Below are positions 1-13,754 of a stretch of 58,122 nucleotides of DNA, one piece after another (position 1 is the first letter of the stretch; each line of letters opens with the position of its first letter). The notes below the pieces were generated by a model that was not told where the DNA came from, made no database searches, and worked only from the letters and a program-made list of their open reading frames with translations. The DNA is from Nocardioides sp. (GTDB lineage: Bacteria; Actinomycetota; Actinomycetes; Propionibacteriales; Nocardioidaceae). Made by a program: the position numbers and the translations under genes. Location: NCBI GenBank assembly GCA_026786275.1, contig JAJAYJ010000008.1, forward strand, positions 1-58,122, read 5' to 3'.

Positions 1-59
1 GGCGCGGACACCTGGGGGGGGTTGATGACCACGTGGGCTCCGGCGGCACGTGGGTTGCT

Positions 60-1298
60 CTACTCGCCGTCCAGGGTGCTGGCCAGGTCACCGGTGAAGG
101 CGTCCTGCAGCAGGCTGGCGCCACCCGGCACGTCGTCCGGCTTGAGGATGTAGCTCTCCAGGCTCGGCGACTTGCCGCTCTCGAAGCCGCGCAGCGGCAC
201 GATCAGACCACCGGTGTCGACGTCCGAGAGACCCTCGAACGCAGCGAGCACGCCCTCGCGGGTCAGGTCGCCCTCCTCGCATGCGGAGTCCAGCACCTGC
301 TTCATGGTCTCGGCCATGCCGTACCCGAACACGACGCCGAGGCTGGGCGTGATCTCGGGGAAGGCGGCCTGGTAGGCCTCGAGGATCTCGGGGTGCTCGT
401 CGAACGCCGAGATCGGCGAGGCGATGTAGAGGTTCTTCTTGAGGATGTCGGCCGTCGGGCCTTCGAGGAGACCGGGAGCGAACACGGGGTTGCTGCCCAG
501 GATCGGGACGTCCAGACCCTGCGCCTGGACGACGGCGGCCACCGACGCCAGCTGCGGCGGCGCCACCGTCAGGACAATGACGTCGGCGCCCGCAGCGGCC
601 AGCTGGGTGACCTGCGCGGTCATGTCGGAGTCCGTCGCCTTGATCTGCACCTTCGCCAGCTCGAGACCGTAGGCCTCGGCCGCGGCCTCGCTGCCCGCCA
701 GGGCGTTCTCGCCGTACTCACCCTCGAAGTAGATGTGTCCGACCGTGTCCCCCTCGGCCAGCAGACCCTCCTGCAGGAGGTAGTCGTAGCCGTTCGCGAT
801 CTCGATGTCGTACGTCGCGCCCAGCACCCCCGTCCCGGGGATCTCGGTCAGGGTCTTGCCCCACGCCGACGGGAAGTTGATGACCTGGTCGGCCTGGTAG
901 TCGGCGCCCAGCGCCGTGTTGATCGAGGACCCGATCGTCTGCTGCATCCCCAGGACGTTGTCCTTCATCCCGCTGTAGAGCTGGACGGCGGTCTGGACGT
1001 TGTAGCTGGTGTCCTGCACGTCGATCTCGACGTCGTAGGTGTCGCAGACCTTGTTCTCCTCCCAGAACAGCGAGTTCCCGTTCGTGATGTCGTTGCCCAG
1101 CGCCGCGAACACGCCCGTCAGGTCGGTGAGGGCTCCCAGCGTGATGGTGGTGCCCTCGATGCCGACGTCGGTCGCGACGTCGCTGGACCCACCACCGCTG
1201 CCGCCACCGCTGTCCTCTGCCTTGGTGCTGCACCCGGCGGTCACGACGGCGAGTGTCGCCACGGCCACGATCGCCCTGACAGTCTTCTTGCTGCTCAT
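60..1298 (-). CDS. livK: Branched-chain amino acid-type ABC transporter substrate-binding lipoprotein
   Basis: The 412-aa product begins with a basic N-terminus, a hydrophobic stretch and a lipobox ending at Cys23 (VTAGC), followed by a Gly/Ser linker. It should therefore be a lipid-anchored extracellular solute receptor. The body resembles periplasmic-binding-protein family 6 (Leu/Ile/Val or amide receptors): an early ITLGALTDLTG strand and a two-lobed alpha/beta pattern. Its ATG overlaps the stop of the upstream permease (ATGA at 1295-1298), so translation is probably coupled. It is the last gene of a livF-G-H-M-K operon. The true ligand cannot be read from sequence; amides, urea or aromatic acids are also possible for this family. 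Confidence 0.9.
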   Translation of the reverse strand: MSSKKTVRAIVAVATLAVVTAGCSTKAEDSGGGSGGGSSDVATDVGIEGTTITLGALTDLTGVFAALGNDITNGNSLFWEENKVCDTYDVEIDVQDTSYNVQTAVQLYSGMKDNVLGMQQTIGSSINTALGADYQADQVINFPSAWGKTLTEIPGTGVLGATYDIEIANGYDYLLQEGLLAEGDTVGHIYFEGEYGENALAGSEAAAEAYGLELAKVQIKATDSDMTAQVTQLAAAGADVIVLTVAPPQLASVAAVVQAQGLDVPILGSNPVFAPGLLEGPTADILKKNLYIASPISAFDEHPEILEAYQAAFPEITPSLGVVFGYGMAETMKQVLDSACEEGDLTREGVLAAFEGLSDVDTGGLIVPLRGFESGKSPSLESYILKPDDVPGGASLLQDAFTGDLASTLDGE

Positions 1299-2533
1299 GT
1301 TGTGGTACTCCCCTGTGCTGGTCGGTCCGAGGTACTGGGCATCTCGTGATGCCCGGCTGGATCGGGCGTCGGCCGGGACGGCCGCGCTCGGCGTTGGTCT
1401 CCGCGGAACAGTCCGCGAAGTCGTCGTGCCAGTCCGGCCAGGCCGGCGGGCTCGAAGAGGATGACGAGGATGATGGCTAACCCGTAGAGGTAGCGCGATG
1501 CCTCACCAGGGACGAAGCCCCCCTCCCCGGGAGTGGAGTTCACGAGCGGGATCACATCGGCGTAGCGCTGGAACAGCAGCGGCAGCGCGGTGACGAACAC
1601 GCCACCCAGCGCGGCACCACCCACGGACCCGAGACCCCCCAGCACGATCATGGCGAGGTACTGGATCGAGACCAGGAGACCGAAGGACTCCGGGGCGATG
1701 CTGCCCACCGACAGCGCATAGAGGACCCCCGCCAGCCCGGCGTACATGGAGCTGACCAGAAAGGCGCGGGCCTTGTAGGCCTGCACGTTGACGCCCATCA
1801 CCGACGCCGCCGCTTCACTGTCGCGCAGGGTCTGGAGCGCCCGGCCCGGTCGGCTGCGCAGGAGGTTCTGGGCGTAGACGTAGCCGACCGCCGCCAGCAC
1901 CAGTCCGAGGTACCAGAGCCGCTCGGCCTCGCCGAAGTCGACACCGAGGACGGTGAGGTCGGGGTCGCTGTTGCCGAACGTGAACCCGAGGATCGCGAAC
2001 TCCGGTGTCGCGCGGCCGTTGAAGCCTCCGGTGACCGAGGTCCAGCTGTTCAAGATGTGCACCCCGATGAAGACCAGGGCGAGCGAGGCCACGCCCAGGT
2101 AGATCCCGCGCAGGCGGGCGGCGATGGGGCTGAACAGCAGACCCGCCAGCCCCGCCGCGAGGACACCGAGCACCATGCCGATGACCGGTGGCAGACCCAG
2201 GCCGCTGAGGTCGCTGAGGCCGAACCCACCGCTCTCCCCCGACACGTAGATGTAGGTCGAGGCGCCCACCGCGAGGAAGAAGGCGTGCGCCAGGGACAGC
2301 TGTCCCGTGGTGCCGACCAGCAGGTTGAGGCCGATGGCACCGATGACGGCGCCGGCCGAGGCGAACCCCAGGCGCAGCCAGAACTCGTCCAGGTAAAGCG
2401 GGAGCAGGAGCAGGACGACGGCGACGGCGGACCACGCCGCCCACATCACCCAGCGCACCGATCGCGTTTCGGCTGCCGGGCGAGCAGGACCCGTCGGGTC
2501 GACCCGCTCGGTCGTGATCGTGGACTCAGACAC
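1295..2533 (-). CDS. livM: Branched-chain amino acid ABC transporter permease, LivM type
   Basis: The 412-aa integral membrane protein has about ten hydrophobic segments and the LivM-family region GLNLLVGTTGQLSLAHA near residues 68-84. A second conserved block (VMGVNVQAYKARAFLVSS) lies near residues 245-265. It forms the membrane channel with LivH. The start is GTG and overlaps the livH stop by 8 nt. The C-terminal tail of about 40 residues after the last membrane segment is Arg/Pro/Thr-rich and hydrophilic, longer than usual for the family. Confidence 0.9.
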   Translation of the reverse strand: MSESTITTERVDPTGPARPAAETRSVRWVMWAAWSAVAVVLLLLPLYLDEFWLRLGFASAGAVIGAIGLNLLVGTTGQLSLAHAFFLAVGASTYIYVSGESGGFGLSDLSGLGLPPVIGMVLGVLAAGLAGLLFSPIAARLRGIYLGVASLALVFIGVHILNSWTSVTGGFNGRATPEFAILGFTFGNSDPDLTVLGVDFGEAERLWYLGLVLAAVGYVYAQNLLRSRPGRALQTLRDSEAAASVMGVNVQAYKARAFLVSSMYAGLAGVLYALSVGSIAPESFGLLVSIQYLAMIVLGGLGSVGGAALGGVFVTALPLLFQRYADVIPLVNSTPGEGGFVPGEASRYLYGLAIILVILFEPAGLAGLARRLRGLFRGDQRRARPSRPTPDPAGHHEMPSTSDRPAQGSTTT

Positions 2534-3416
2534 GGGTCAGCTCCCGGGTCCCGAACAGGCCGGAGGGGCGGAACATCAGCACCGCGATCATGACCACGAA
2601 CGGGACGACGTCACCGAACCCACGGCCGAGGAAGAGCAGGTTCTCCTGGTACCCGGCGGCGAACGACTCCGCGAGCCCGATGAGGAGACCTCCGACCAGG
2701 GCGCCGCCCGTCGAGTCCAACCCACCCAGGATCGCGGCGGGGAAGGCGCGCAGAGCGACGGTGTACGAAGCCGCGCTGACCCCCGGTGTCGGGGCCCCGA
2801 CCAGGAACAGGGCCGCCACCGCGGCCAGGACGCCGGCCACGACCCAGGCCACCGCCGACACCCGCCCCTGCCGGATCCCCATCAGGGCGGCGGTCTCGCC
2901 GTCCTCGGCGGAGGCGCGCATGGCCACGCCCCAGCTGGAGTACTTGAAGACCAGGAAGAACGCGATGATGAGCACCGTGGCCACCACCATGGCGATGGCC
3001 CGGTTCTCGCTGATGCCGATGCCGCCCACACTGACCGACTGCCCACCCCACGGGTGGGGGACGTTCAAGATGTCCGGCCCGATCCGGCGGATCAGCTCGG
3101 TCAGCAAGATGATGTCGACGCCGATGGTCACGATCGCGAGACTGATGACCGGGGCCCCGCGGAGCCGGTTGATGATCAGGCGCTCCACCACTAACGCGGC
3201 CAGGGCGGTGACGAGCACCCCGACGACGACGGCCGCCGCGAAGCCGATCGACTCCGAAAGCCGGGCGATCGAGTAGGCCCCCAGCAGGAGCAGTGATCCG
3301 TGGGTGAAGCTGACGACTTCGCTCGCCTTGAAGATGATCACGAACCCGAGGGCGATCAGCGCGTAGATGGCTCCCAGCGAGAGTCCGTTGAGCAAGAGGA
3401 TCAGAAACTGGGTCAT
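2526..3416 (-). CDS. livH: Branched-chain amino acid ABC transporter permease, LivH type
   Basis: The 296-aa protein is of standard LivH length, with about eight membrane segments. It has the N-terminal signature LNGLSLGAIYALIALGFVIIF and the C-terminal block FPAAILGGLDSTGGALVGG that contacts the ATPase. It pairs with LivM to form the pore. The ATG overlaps the livG stop by 4 nt (ATGA), in line with the tight packing of this operon. Confidence 0.92.
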   Translation of the reverse strand: MTQFLILLLNGLSLGAIYALIALGFVIIFKASEVVSFTHGSLLLLGAYSIARLSESIGFAAAVVVGVLVTALAALVVERLIINRLRGAPVISLAIVTIGVDIILLTELIRRIGPDILNVPHPWGGQSVSVGGIGISENRAIAMVVATVLIIAFFLVFKYSSWGVAMRASAEDGETAALMGIRQGRVSAVAWVVAGVLAAVAALFLVGAPTPGVSAASYTVALRAFPAAILGGLDSTGGALVGGLLIGLAESFAAGYQENLLFLGRGFGDVVPFVVMIAVLMFRPSGLFGTRELTRV

Positions 3417-4330
3417 GGCTGCTTCCTGGACTGGTCGTCGTCGGTGGGGTGCTCGGTCGCCTGGGCGGCCCGGTGGTCGGCCACGCCCGTCTCGTGCGCG
3501 GAGATGGCGTCCAGGGGGCTCTCGTCGTCACCGGAGCCGAGATAGGCGCGGATCACCGCGGGGTCGTCCTGGGTCTCTGCCGGCGTACCGTCGGCGATGC
3601 AGCGACCGAAGTCGAGGACGGTGACCCGGTCCGCCAGGGACATCACCATGCCCATGTCGTGCTCGACCAGGATCACCGAGATCTGGAGCCCTGAGCGGAT
3701 CTCGCGGATCACGTCCGCCATCCGCTCGGTCTCCTCGGCGTTCATGCCCGCGACAGGCTCGTCCAGCAGCAGCAGCCGGGGCTCGATGCACAGGGCCCGG
3801 GCCACCTCGACCCGCTTCTGGTCGCCGTAGGACAGCACGCCGACCGGCGTGTGCAGCTTGTCCTCCAGGTCGAGGAAGGCGGCGATCTCACGGACCCGCT
3901 CGCCGTGCAGGCGTCCCTCGCGCGTCGCCCGGGGCAGCCTCAACCCGGCCGAGATGAAGCCCGCGCGGGTCAGGTGGTGGCGCCCCAGCATCAGGTTCTC
4001 GGCGACCGACTGGCCCGCTGAGAGCGCGATGTTCTGGAACGCCCGGGCCACGCCCGCGCCGGCGATCTGGAACGGTCGCATCTGATCCAGCCGGGCGGAG
4101 CCGAAGGTGACCTCGCCCTCGTCGGCCTTGTAGACACCGGACAGGACGTTGAACATGGTCGACTTGCCGGCCCCGTTGGGCCCGATCACCGCGTGCACCG
4201 TGCCCGGAGCCACCGTGAAGGAGACGTCGTCCAGGGCCTTGATCGCCCCGAACGTGACCGTCACGTTGCGGACCTCCAGCGGCGGGACGTCGGTGCGGGC
4301 AACGGGTGCCCGGTCGGTGTCGGTGCTCAC
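3413..4330 (-). CDS. livG: Branched-chain amino acid ABC transporter ATP-binding protein, LivG type
   Basis: This cytoplasmic ATPase powers the importer. Walker A (GPNGAGKS) is at about residues 50-57, and the signature region is YGDQKRVEVARAL, diverging from LSGGQ as in many LivG proteins. Walker B is LLLLDEPVAGM. A GTG at 4330 overlaps the livF stop as GTGA, matching the other 4-nt overlaps in the operon. I prefer it to the in-frame GTG at 4339, which would add three residues. The last ~45 residues are hydrophilic and probably disordered. Confidence 0.9.
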   Translation of the reverse strand: MSTDTDRAPVARTDVPPLEVRNVTVTFGAIKALDDVSFTVAPGTVHAVIGPNGAGKSTMFNVLSGVYKADEGEVTFGSARLDQMRPFQIAGAGVARAFQNIALSAGQSVAENLMLGRHHLTRAGFISAGLRLPRATREGRLHGERVREIAAFLDLEDKLHTPVGVLSYGDQKRVEVARALCIEPRLLLLDEPVAGMNAEETERMADVIREIRSGLQISVILVEHDMGMVMSLADRVTVLDFGRCIADGTPAETQDDPAVIRAYLGSGDDESPLDAISAHETGVADHRAAQATEHPTDDDQSRKQP

Positions 4331-5115
4331 GCCGACCACCGGCTCAGGGTCCGCGCCGGCCGGTGGGTGACCGGGGTCTCGGGGCTCTCGGCGCCGTGAC
4401 CCAGGTAGAGCCGCTGGACCTCGTCGGTGCGGGCGAGCTCGGCGGCCGGGCCGGCGATGGACACGCGGCCCAGATCCATCACGAACGCGTGGTCGGCGAC
4501 CCGCAACGCCATGGTGGCGTTCTGCTCCACGAGCAGCACCGAGGTGCCCTGCCGGTTGATCTCCGTGATCACCTCCCCGATCTGCCCGATCACGCGCGGC
4601 GCCAGCCCGAGGGACGGCTCGTCGAGCAGGAGCAGCTGAGGGCTCGCCATCAAGGCACGCCCGATCGCCAACATCTGCTGCTCACCGCCGGACATCAGCC
4701 CGGCACGTTGCGTGGACCGTTCACGCAGGACGGGAAACAGGTCGTGGACCCGTTCCTTGGCCTTCGTCTTGGCCGCTCGGTCACGGTTGCCCATGCCCCC
4801 GGCACGCAGGTTCTCGTCCACCGTGAGGCGGCCGAAAATCCGACGACCCTCCGGCACCTGCACCACTCCGCGCGCCACGGCACGGGCGGGGTCACGCGCC
4901 GTCAGGTCGGTGTCGTTCCAGGTGATCGAGCCCGAGTCGACCTTGCCCTTGTAGCGCTTTAGCGTGCCTGAGATCGTGCGCAGGAGCGTGGTCTTTCCCG
5001 CCCCGTTGCTGCCCAGGAGGGCGACCACCGCGCCGTCGGGCACCTCGAGGGACAACCCTCGCAACGCGGACACCGCGCCGCCGTAGCGGACGTGCACATC
5101 GTCGACCTTCAGCAT
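4327..5115 (-). CDS. livF: Branched-chain amino acid ABC transporter ATP-binding protein, LivF type
   Basis: Second ATPase of the importer, about 262 aa from the ATG at 5115 (MLKVDDVHVRYGG), which is where LivF homology begins. The reading frame stays open upstream to 5250, but those 45 residues are Arg-rich and look non-coding. Walker A (GSNGAGKT) is at about residues 35-42, the signature is MSGGEQQML and Walker B is LLLLDEPSLGL. It is the first gene of the liv operon. The 207-nt gap to the divergent PucR-type regulator should hold the operon promoter. Confidence 0.9.
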   Translation of the reverse strand: MLKVDDVHVRYGGAVSALRGLSLEVPDGAVVALLGSNGAGKTTLLRTISGTLKRYKGKVDSGSITWNDTDLTARDPARAVARGVVQVPEGRRIFGRLTVDENLRAGGMGNRDRAAKTKAKERVHDLFPVLRERSTQRAGLMSGGEQQMLAIGRALMASPQLLLLDEPSLGLAPRVIGQIGEVITEINRQGTSVLLVEQNATMALRVADHAFVMDLGRVSIAGPAAELARTDEVQRLYLGHGAESPETPVTHRPARTLSRWSA

Positions 5116-5322
5116 CGGATCACACCGGCGGGTCGAGGTCGAGGCAGCACGATGCGGTGGGCGCCGGGGGGTGGGAATGACACGCGGGAGCCTTCCTCGG
5201 GCGGATCGGACTGCGGCTACTGTGCCCTTCCTCACTCCGGTGCGCAACACATCGCTCCATCACGTTCCGGTCACGACGGGCACCCCCGCGGACGAGGGCC
5301 ATGGAGGAGGTGCAATCTGTCC
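5116..5322. promoter_or_regulatory. Divergent intergenic region between liv operon and PucR-type regulator
   Basis: This 207-nt stretch separates livF (minus) from the PucR-like regulator (plus) and must carry both promoters. The only element I can place with confidence is the Shine-Dalgarno sequence GGAGGAGG at 5303-5310, ahead of the regulator ATG at 5323. I see no convincing palindromic operator or strong -35/-10 pair by eye. Confidence 0.5.
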
Positions 5323-6555
5323 ATGCGGGCGTACTCTGGCGCCGTGCACGCGGCGGCCACCACCATCCAGCGGCTGGCCCACCGGATGCAGACCTCCGAG
5401 CTCGACGTCCTGACCCAGCAGGCGTTCCGCCTGGTGATCGGGGCCACACCCCAGTACCTCGGAGCGTCCCTGACCGAGACCGAGCTGAGATCCACCATCC
5501 GGGGCAACCTCGACCAACTCCTGGGGGCGCTGGCCCACCAGGGGACCGAGGCCCTCGACGACGCGTGGACCACGCTGGCCGAGACCGGTCGCCGGCGTGC
5601 CCAGCAGCGGGTGCCCCTCGAGTCCCTGCTGCGGAGCTTCCGCATCGGCGGGCGGGTGCTCTGGGAAGGCATGATCCACGCGGCCGCCGGCCACGAGGGC
5701 GACCTCTCACGGCTGCTGAACGACGCCGGCGTGGTGTGGGAGGTCGTCGACCGCGGCTCGGAGGTGGTGACGAGGGCCTACCGCGACGAGCAGCTCCGCC
5801 TGGAACTCCTCGTGCAGCGTCGACGTGAGGTCCTGCTCGGCAACCTGCTCGACGGCCGACCCCCCGCGTCGGGCGGGCTGTCCGATGCGGGTCGGGTGCT
5901 CGGCATGCCGGTCGACAGCAGCTACGTCGTCGTGGTGCGCAAGGTCGGCCCCACCGACCTCGACCCCATCCCCGAGGTCGAGGCGATCCTCACCTCGGTG
6001 GGTCTGGCCTCGGCCTGGGTGAGCAGGGGGTCTCGCGACATCGGGGTGATCGCGGTCTCGGCACGCACCGGCACCCGGGGTGTCCAGGAAGCACTGGCCG
6101 CCCGCCTCCCGGGGCCGGCCGCGCTCTCACCCCTGGTCTCGAGCCTCGGCGGCATCGCGGACGGACACCGACTGGCCGAGCTCGCCGTCCGGACCCTCGC
6201 ACCGGACTCCACGGCGCTCGTGCAGGCCACGGACCGGCTCCCCCACGCGCTGCTGATCGGCATGCCCGACGTCGCCGAGGTCCTCGTGGCACACAGCCTC
6301 GGGCCCATCCTCGCCCTGGCGCCGGTCGAGCGCGACGTCCTCCTGACCACGATCGAGGCCTTCGTCGAGCACCACGGCTCACACGTGGCCACCGCGCGAC
6401 ATCTCGCCTGCCACCGCAACACCGTTATCAGACGGATGCACCGCATCGAGGCCCTCATCCAGCGGTCGATGACGGAGACGGGCCTCCTGTTCGACCTGTA
6501 CCTGGCGGTCCTGGCCCTTCGTCAGCAGCCTTCCGCGCCCCCCGCATCGCCCTGA
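5323..6555 (+). CDS. PucR/CdaR-family transcriptional regulator
   Basis: The 410-aa product ends in the PucR-type helix-turn-helix (FVEHHGSHVATARHLACHRN followed by TVIRRMHRIE), diagnostic of the PucR C-terminal HTH family. The N-terminal half resembles the RsbR-like sensory region often found ahead of a CdaR GGDEF-like domain. The start is ATG 5323, preceded by a good Shine-Dalgarno (GGAGGAGG); the frame is open upstream to 5092 but that part overlaps livF. Its divergent position suggests it controls the liv operon in response to the transported compound or a product of it. This is inference; family members act as activators or repressors of purine, amino acid or sugar-acid catabolism. Confidence 0.88.
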   Translation: MRAYSGAVHAAATTIQRLAHRMQTSELDVLTQQAFRLVIGATPQYLGASLTETELRSTIRGNLDQLLGALAHQGTEALDDAWTTLAETGRRRAQQRVPLESLLRSFRIGGRVLWEGMIHAAAGHEGDLSRLLNDAGVVWEVVDRGSEVVTRAYRDEQLRLELLVQRRREVLLGNLLDGRPPASGGLSDAGRVLGMPVDSSYVVVVRKVGPTDLDPIPEVEAILTSVGLASAWVSRGSRDIGVIAVSARTGTRGVQEALAARLPGPAALSPLVSSLGGIADGHRLAELAVRTLAPDSTALVQATDRLPHALLIGMPDVAEVLVAHSLGPILALAPVERDVLLTTIEAFVEHHGSHVATARHLACHRNTVIRRMHRIEALIQRSMTETGLLFDLYLAVLALRQQPSAPPASP

Positions 6556-9318
<2,763 letters not shown>

Positions 9319-9339
9319 CCAGATCGACCCGCACCATGC

Positions 9340-9367
9340 ACAGGCCCCGGTTCCGACCGGGGCCTGT
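9340..9367 (+). terminator. Hairpin terminator after katG
   Basis: A perfect 12-bp inverted repeat (ACAGGCCCCGGT / ACCGGGGCCTGT) with a TCCG loop begins 22 nt after the katG stop. No U-tract follows, which is common for actinobacterial terminators. Confidence 0.85.
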
Positions 9368-9370
9368 CGT

Positions 9371-9574
9371 GCGTCCAGGCCGCGAACACCGGCTGGCTGT
9401 GTGCCGTGGTGCTCGGGGCTGCTCAGGGCTGCTCGGGGCTGTGCGCCTTGCGGACGCCCACGAGGCCCGGCACCGTGGTCCAGCCCTGGGCCGCGGCGGT
9501 CGGAGGCCGACCTGGAGCTCACCTGCGCCCGGTACCGCCGTCGTACACCCCGGCCCGGGTCCTAGGGTGGTCCT
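9371..9574. other. Non-coding gap downstream of katG with 10-bp triplicate
   Basis: I see no credible gene between the katG hairpin and the leaderless GTG at 9575. The region contains three head-to-tail copies of a 10-bp unit, GCTC(G/A)GGGCT, at 9411-9440. Near its right end is a -10-like TAGGGT at 9563-9568 that may drive the next genes. Confidence 0.5.
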
Positions 9575-9721
9575 GTGCGGATCACCCCAGGCTGCTTCGC
9601 CCGCCCGCGTCGTGGGTCCCGGCCCGGACCGTCACCCGGACCGCACGAGACGCCCGGCCCGGTCCGGGCCGGTGTTCGCTCGGACGCGATCCGGGTCGAG
9701 CTGTTCGGGGCAGCCGGGTGA
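9575..9721 (+). CDS. Possible 48-aa leaderless leader ORF upstream of the LysR-type sensor gene
   Basis: A GTG at 9575 lies six nt after a -10-like TAGGGT (9563-9568), the same arrangement as at many gene starts in this window. The frame runs 48 codons, rich in Arg, Pro and Gly, and its TGA overlaps the next GTG as GTGA at 9718-9721, the classic coupling overlap. No family is recognised. It could be a regulatory leader peptide, the true N-terminus of the operon transcript, or chance. Confidence 0.3.
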   Translation: MRITPGCFARPRRGSRPGPSPGPHETPGPVRAGVRSDAIRVELFGAAG

Positions 9722-10296
9722 GCAGGTTCCGGGTCGGCTTCGTGACCGGTGCGACGCCCGACAAGTGGGCCCGCGTCTGGCGGGAACGCTCCCGGGTGCC
9801 ACTCGAGCTGGTGCCCGTCGAGGAGCACGAGCAGCTCGACGGGGTGCGGGACGGCACCCTGGCCATGGCCCTGGTGCGGCTCCCGGTCGACCGGGAGGGC
9901 CTGCACCTGATCGCCCTGTACGACGAGCGGCCCGTCGTCGTCGCCGGGGTCGAGCACCTCGTCTCGGCCACCGAGGAGGTCACCCTGGCCGACCTGGTGG
10001 ACGAGCAGCTGGTGCGCCCGCACGCGTCCGGCTGGACCCCGCAGGCCGAGCAGCTGGACTGGCCCGAGATGGGTGTCGCGGATGCCGTCGAGGTGGCGGC
10101 CAGCGGCACCGGGATCGTGCTGCTACCCATGTCGGTGGCCCGGCTGCACCAGCGCAGGGACGTGATCACCCGCCCGGTCACCGACCTGCCCGACACCACC
10201 GTGGGCCTGGCCTGGCTTGTTACCGACGACGACCCCCAGGTGCAGGCGTTCATCGGGATCGTGCGCGGCCGCTCCGAGCGCAGCTCGCGCGGCTAG
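9718..10296 (+). CDS. LysR-type substrate-binding domain protein without DNA-binding domain
   Basis: The 192-aa product matches the effector-binding half of LysR regulators: VGFVTGATPDKW at the start, a hinge, then GVADAVEVAASGTGIVLLPMS and a late alpha/beta lobe. No helix-turn-helix precedes it in any frame, so it cannot act as an ordinary LysR activator. Stand-alone proteins of this sort are common in actinobacteria and of unknown function; ligand sensing through protein contacts is one possibility. The GTG start overlaps the stop of a 48-codon upstream frame (GTGA). It converges on guaB1, with 26 nt between the stops. Confidence 0.8.
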   Translation: MSRFRVGFVTGATPDKWARVWRERSRVPLELVPVEEHEQLDGVRDGTLAMALVRLPVDREGLHLIALYDERPVVVAGVEHLVSATEEVTLADLVDEQLVRPHASGWTPQAEQLDWPEMGVADAVEVAASGTGIVLLPMSVARLHQRRDVITRPVTDLPDTTVGLAWLVTDDDPQVQAFIGIVRGRSERSSRG

Positions 10297-10322
10297 CTCT
10301 CGCGGCCAGTCCTCCGGGAGGG

Positions 10323-13167
<2,845 letters not shown>

Positions 13168-13238
13168 GGTCGGGTACTCACCCAGATCACGGTACGACGG
13201 CGGGCCCCCGCCCGGGCCGTGTCCGCGAGGCTCGGCGC

Positions 13239-13526
13239 ATGACCACTCCGAACCAGACCCACAACACCACCGCTTTCTTCGCCCAGGCCGGCATCTCGTT
13301 CGCGATCGCCCTGCTCGCGATGCTCTTCGCCGTGCTCTACCTGCCGGTCGACCCCTGAGTCCGGGCCTTCCTCGGCCTCGGCACCCTCTACCTCACGACG
13401 TCGTCCTTCACCCTGGCCAAGGTGATCCGTGACGCACAGGACCAGACGTCGGTTTCCACCCGTCTCGACCAGGCCCGGGTCGACAAGATCCCGGCCGAGC
13501 ACGACCCGTTCCGCGTCGCCTCCTGA
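13239..13526 (+). pseudogene. YiaA/YiaB-family inner-membrane protein, disrupted by an in-frame TGA
   Basis: Reading from ATG 13239 (Shine-Dalgarno GCGAGG about 7 nt upstream) gives a two-helix membrane protein typical of the YiaA/YiaB family: a first helix AQAGISFAIALLAMLFAVLY, then LPVDP, then RAFLGLGTLYLTTSSFTLAK as the second helix, then a polar tail ending at TGA 13524-13526. Codon 40 is TGA (13356-13358), exactly where family members usually have Trp (PxxWVRAFLGLG), so one G-to-A change explains it. Sequence on both sides keeps the same frame and is still clearly conserved, so the lesion is recent, a sequencing error, or read through. Confidence 0.75.
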
Positions 13527-13548
13527 TCTCCGTCCTGTACTCCTGCCT

Positions 13549-13580
13549 CCTGCGTTCCTGCGTTCCTGCGTTCCTGCGTC
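13549..13580. repeat. 8-bp tandem repeat, four copies
   Basis: CCTGCGTT is repeated at 13549, 13557 and 13565, with a fourth copy ending CCTGCGTC. It sits just after the disrupted YiaA/YiaB gene and before a terminator hairpin. It is a potential variable-number repeat. Confidence 0.8.
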
Positions 13581-13591
13581 CCGCTGTCCGC

Positions 13592-13624
13592 ACGGGCGGG
13601 CACCCACCCCGGGTGCCCGCCCGT
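13592..13624 (+). terminator. Strong hairpin after the YiaA/YiaB pseudogene
   Basis: A perfect 14-bp inverted repeat (ACGGGCGGGCACCC / GGGTGCCCGCCCGT) with an ACCCC loop. It is positioned to end transcription from galK or the YiaA/YiaB remnant before the SAP-like gene. Confidence 0.8.
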
Positions 13625-13754
13625 CTGCGCGTGCTGGGCGGTGGTCCGTCAGTGCCGCACCTGATCAGGAGGCGGTCCGGGCCGGGAGCCGATCGAGCGG
13701 GGTTCACCCGGATGGGCCATCATGCTGCGCCAGGGAACCCACGAGAGGGAGCAG

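Noticed and set aside
33..1349. 438-codon plus-strand frame opposite livK
   Set aside because: Antisense shadow of a recognisable lipoprotein gene; the Arg/Gly/Asp-rich composition is typical of high-GC shadow frames.
9371..9574. A minus-strand protein end (reading into a short Pro/Ala frame)
   Set aside because: The frame is closed by a stop after about 30 codons, with no start or family match.
13356..13358. TGA read as selenocysteine or Trp
   Set aside because: No SECIS-like element or selenocysteine genes are seen, and TGA is used as a normal stop throughout the window.
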